DNA from: an uncultured Opitutia bacterium
Lineage (GTDB): Bacteria; Verrucomicrobiota; Verrucomicrobiia; Opitutales; UBA953
NCBI GenBank assembly: GCA_903921665.1
Contig: CAIXQT010000015.1
Span: 1 to 7,281 of the forward strand
Direction of reading: 5' to 3'
DNA: 7,281 bases
In this document: positions 6,905-7,281 of the stretch, one piece after another
Numbering within the stretch: the first letter of the stretch is position 1
How the letters are laid out: each line of letters starts with the position of its first letter
Made by a program: the position numbers and the translations under genes
The notes under the pieces: generated by a model
Database searches by the model: none
What the model was told of the DNA's origin: nothing
Seen by the model: only the letters and a program-made list of their open reading frames with translations

Positions 6905-6906
6905 GC

Positions 6907-7281
6907 TTATTTCTGCGCGCCACCGGCGAGCAGGGCGCGGACCGCGGCTTCTTCGGGGACGGTGTCCGCGGTGCTGGCCGCGCCGATCCCGTCCTGCAGC
7001 ACGAAGCGAAGCTTGCCGCCGCGGACCTTCTTGTCGCGACGCATCGCGGCGAGCATGGGCTCGAGGGGGAGCGCCGCGCGTAGGACCGTCGGCAGCGCAT
7101 GCGACTTCAGCACGGCCTCGACTTGTTCGGCCTGGGCGGCGGTGCAATGCTTCAGCTCGGCGGAAAGGCGAGCGGCCATCACGAGACCAATCGCGACGGC
7201 TTCACCGTGCAGATACGTACCGTAGCCGGCGGTGGCCTCGATGGCGTGACCAAAGGTGTGTCCAAGGTTGAGGAGCGCGCG
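6907..7281 (-). CDS. aroB: 3-dehydroquinate synthase, C-terminal part (runs off right edge)
   Basis: The last 124 residues of 3-dehydroquinate synthase, the second shikimate-pathway enzyme, which converts DAHP to 3-dehydroquinate using NAD and a divalent metal (usually Zn) in the cytoplasm. The open frame enters at the right edge as RALLNLGHTFGHAIEA and continues with YLHGEAVAIGLVMAARLS, both hallmark AroB motifs. The first His of NLGHTFGH and the His of HGEAVA are two of the three metal ligands known for the family. The third, a glutamate, lies outside the window. The C-terminal domain shows the typical MRRDKKVRGGKLRFVLQDGIG segment followed by a helical tail ending AGGAQK. The start and the NAD-binding N-terminal domain are outside the window. 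The gene is convergent with the lipoprotein gene, with a 2-base gap and no room for a separate terminator. Confidence 0.96.
   Translation of the reverse strand, partial: RALLNLGHTFGHAIEATAGYGTYLHGEAVAIGLVMAARLSAELKHCTAAQAEQVEAVLKSHALPTVLRAALPLEPMLAAMRRDKKVRGGKLRFVLQDGIGAASTADTVPEEAAVRALLAGGAQK

Noticed and set aside
1..7281. Search for CRISPR arrays, tRNA/rRNA genes, transposases, phage or toxin-antitoxin genes
   Set aside because: I saw no regularly spaced repeats, no cloverleaf-like sequences, no terminal inverted repeats and no recognisable mobile-element proteins; nearly all of the sequence is explained by the seven genes.

Overview
The window is GC-rich, densely packed bacterial chromosomal DNA with seven genes, two of them cut by the window edges. 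There are no RNA genes, mobile elements, phage genes or CRISPR arrays that I can recognise. The gene content and style suggest a Gram-negative bacterium, possibly in the Verrucomicrobiota (Opitutae-like). The pointers are a GldA/GldF/GldG-type ABC module followed by a DUF4340 gene, a PGM2-type phosphohexomutase and a YfgM-like membrane TPR protein. This placement is inference from gene content and is not proven by the sequence.

Left half (1-3757, all minus strand): a four-gene operon transcribed right to left. It encodes an ABC ATPase (2771-3757), a six-helix ABC-2 permease (2010-2771), a GldG-like auxiliary protein with a membrane helix at each end (500-2008), and the N-terminal part of a DUF4340 membrane protein that runs off the left edge (1-492). 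The junctions are a 1-base overlap, a 1-base gap and a 7-base gap, so the proteins are probably made together and form one membrane complex. The homologous Bacteroidota genes are linked to gliding motility. Outside that group the substrate and role are unresolved.

Middle (3758-4728): a 171-bp spacer holds a strong intrinsic terminator (3881-3908). It ends an independent minus-strand gene for a YfgM-like single-pass membrane protein with TPR-like helices (3929-4651). The next 77 bp (4652-4728) is a divergent intergenic region shared with the plus-strand mutase gene.

Right half (4729-7281): a full-length phosphoglucomutase/phosphomannomutase-family enzyme (4729-6669) with all four superfamily motifs. 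It is followed 4 bases later by a tiny lipoprotein gene (6674-6904). The lipoprotein gene ends 2 bases from the end of a convergent, partial aroB (3-dehydroquinate synthase, 6907-7281), which runs off the right edge.

Overall this looks like ordinary core-genome territory. The least understood parts are the Gld-like ABC/DUF4340 operon and the small lipoprotein. I did not find a convincing undescribed system.
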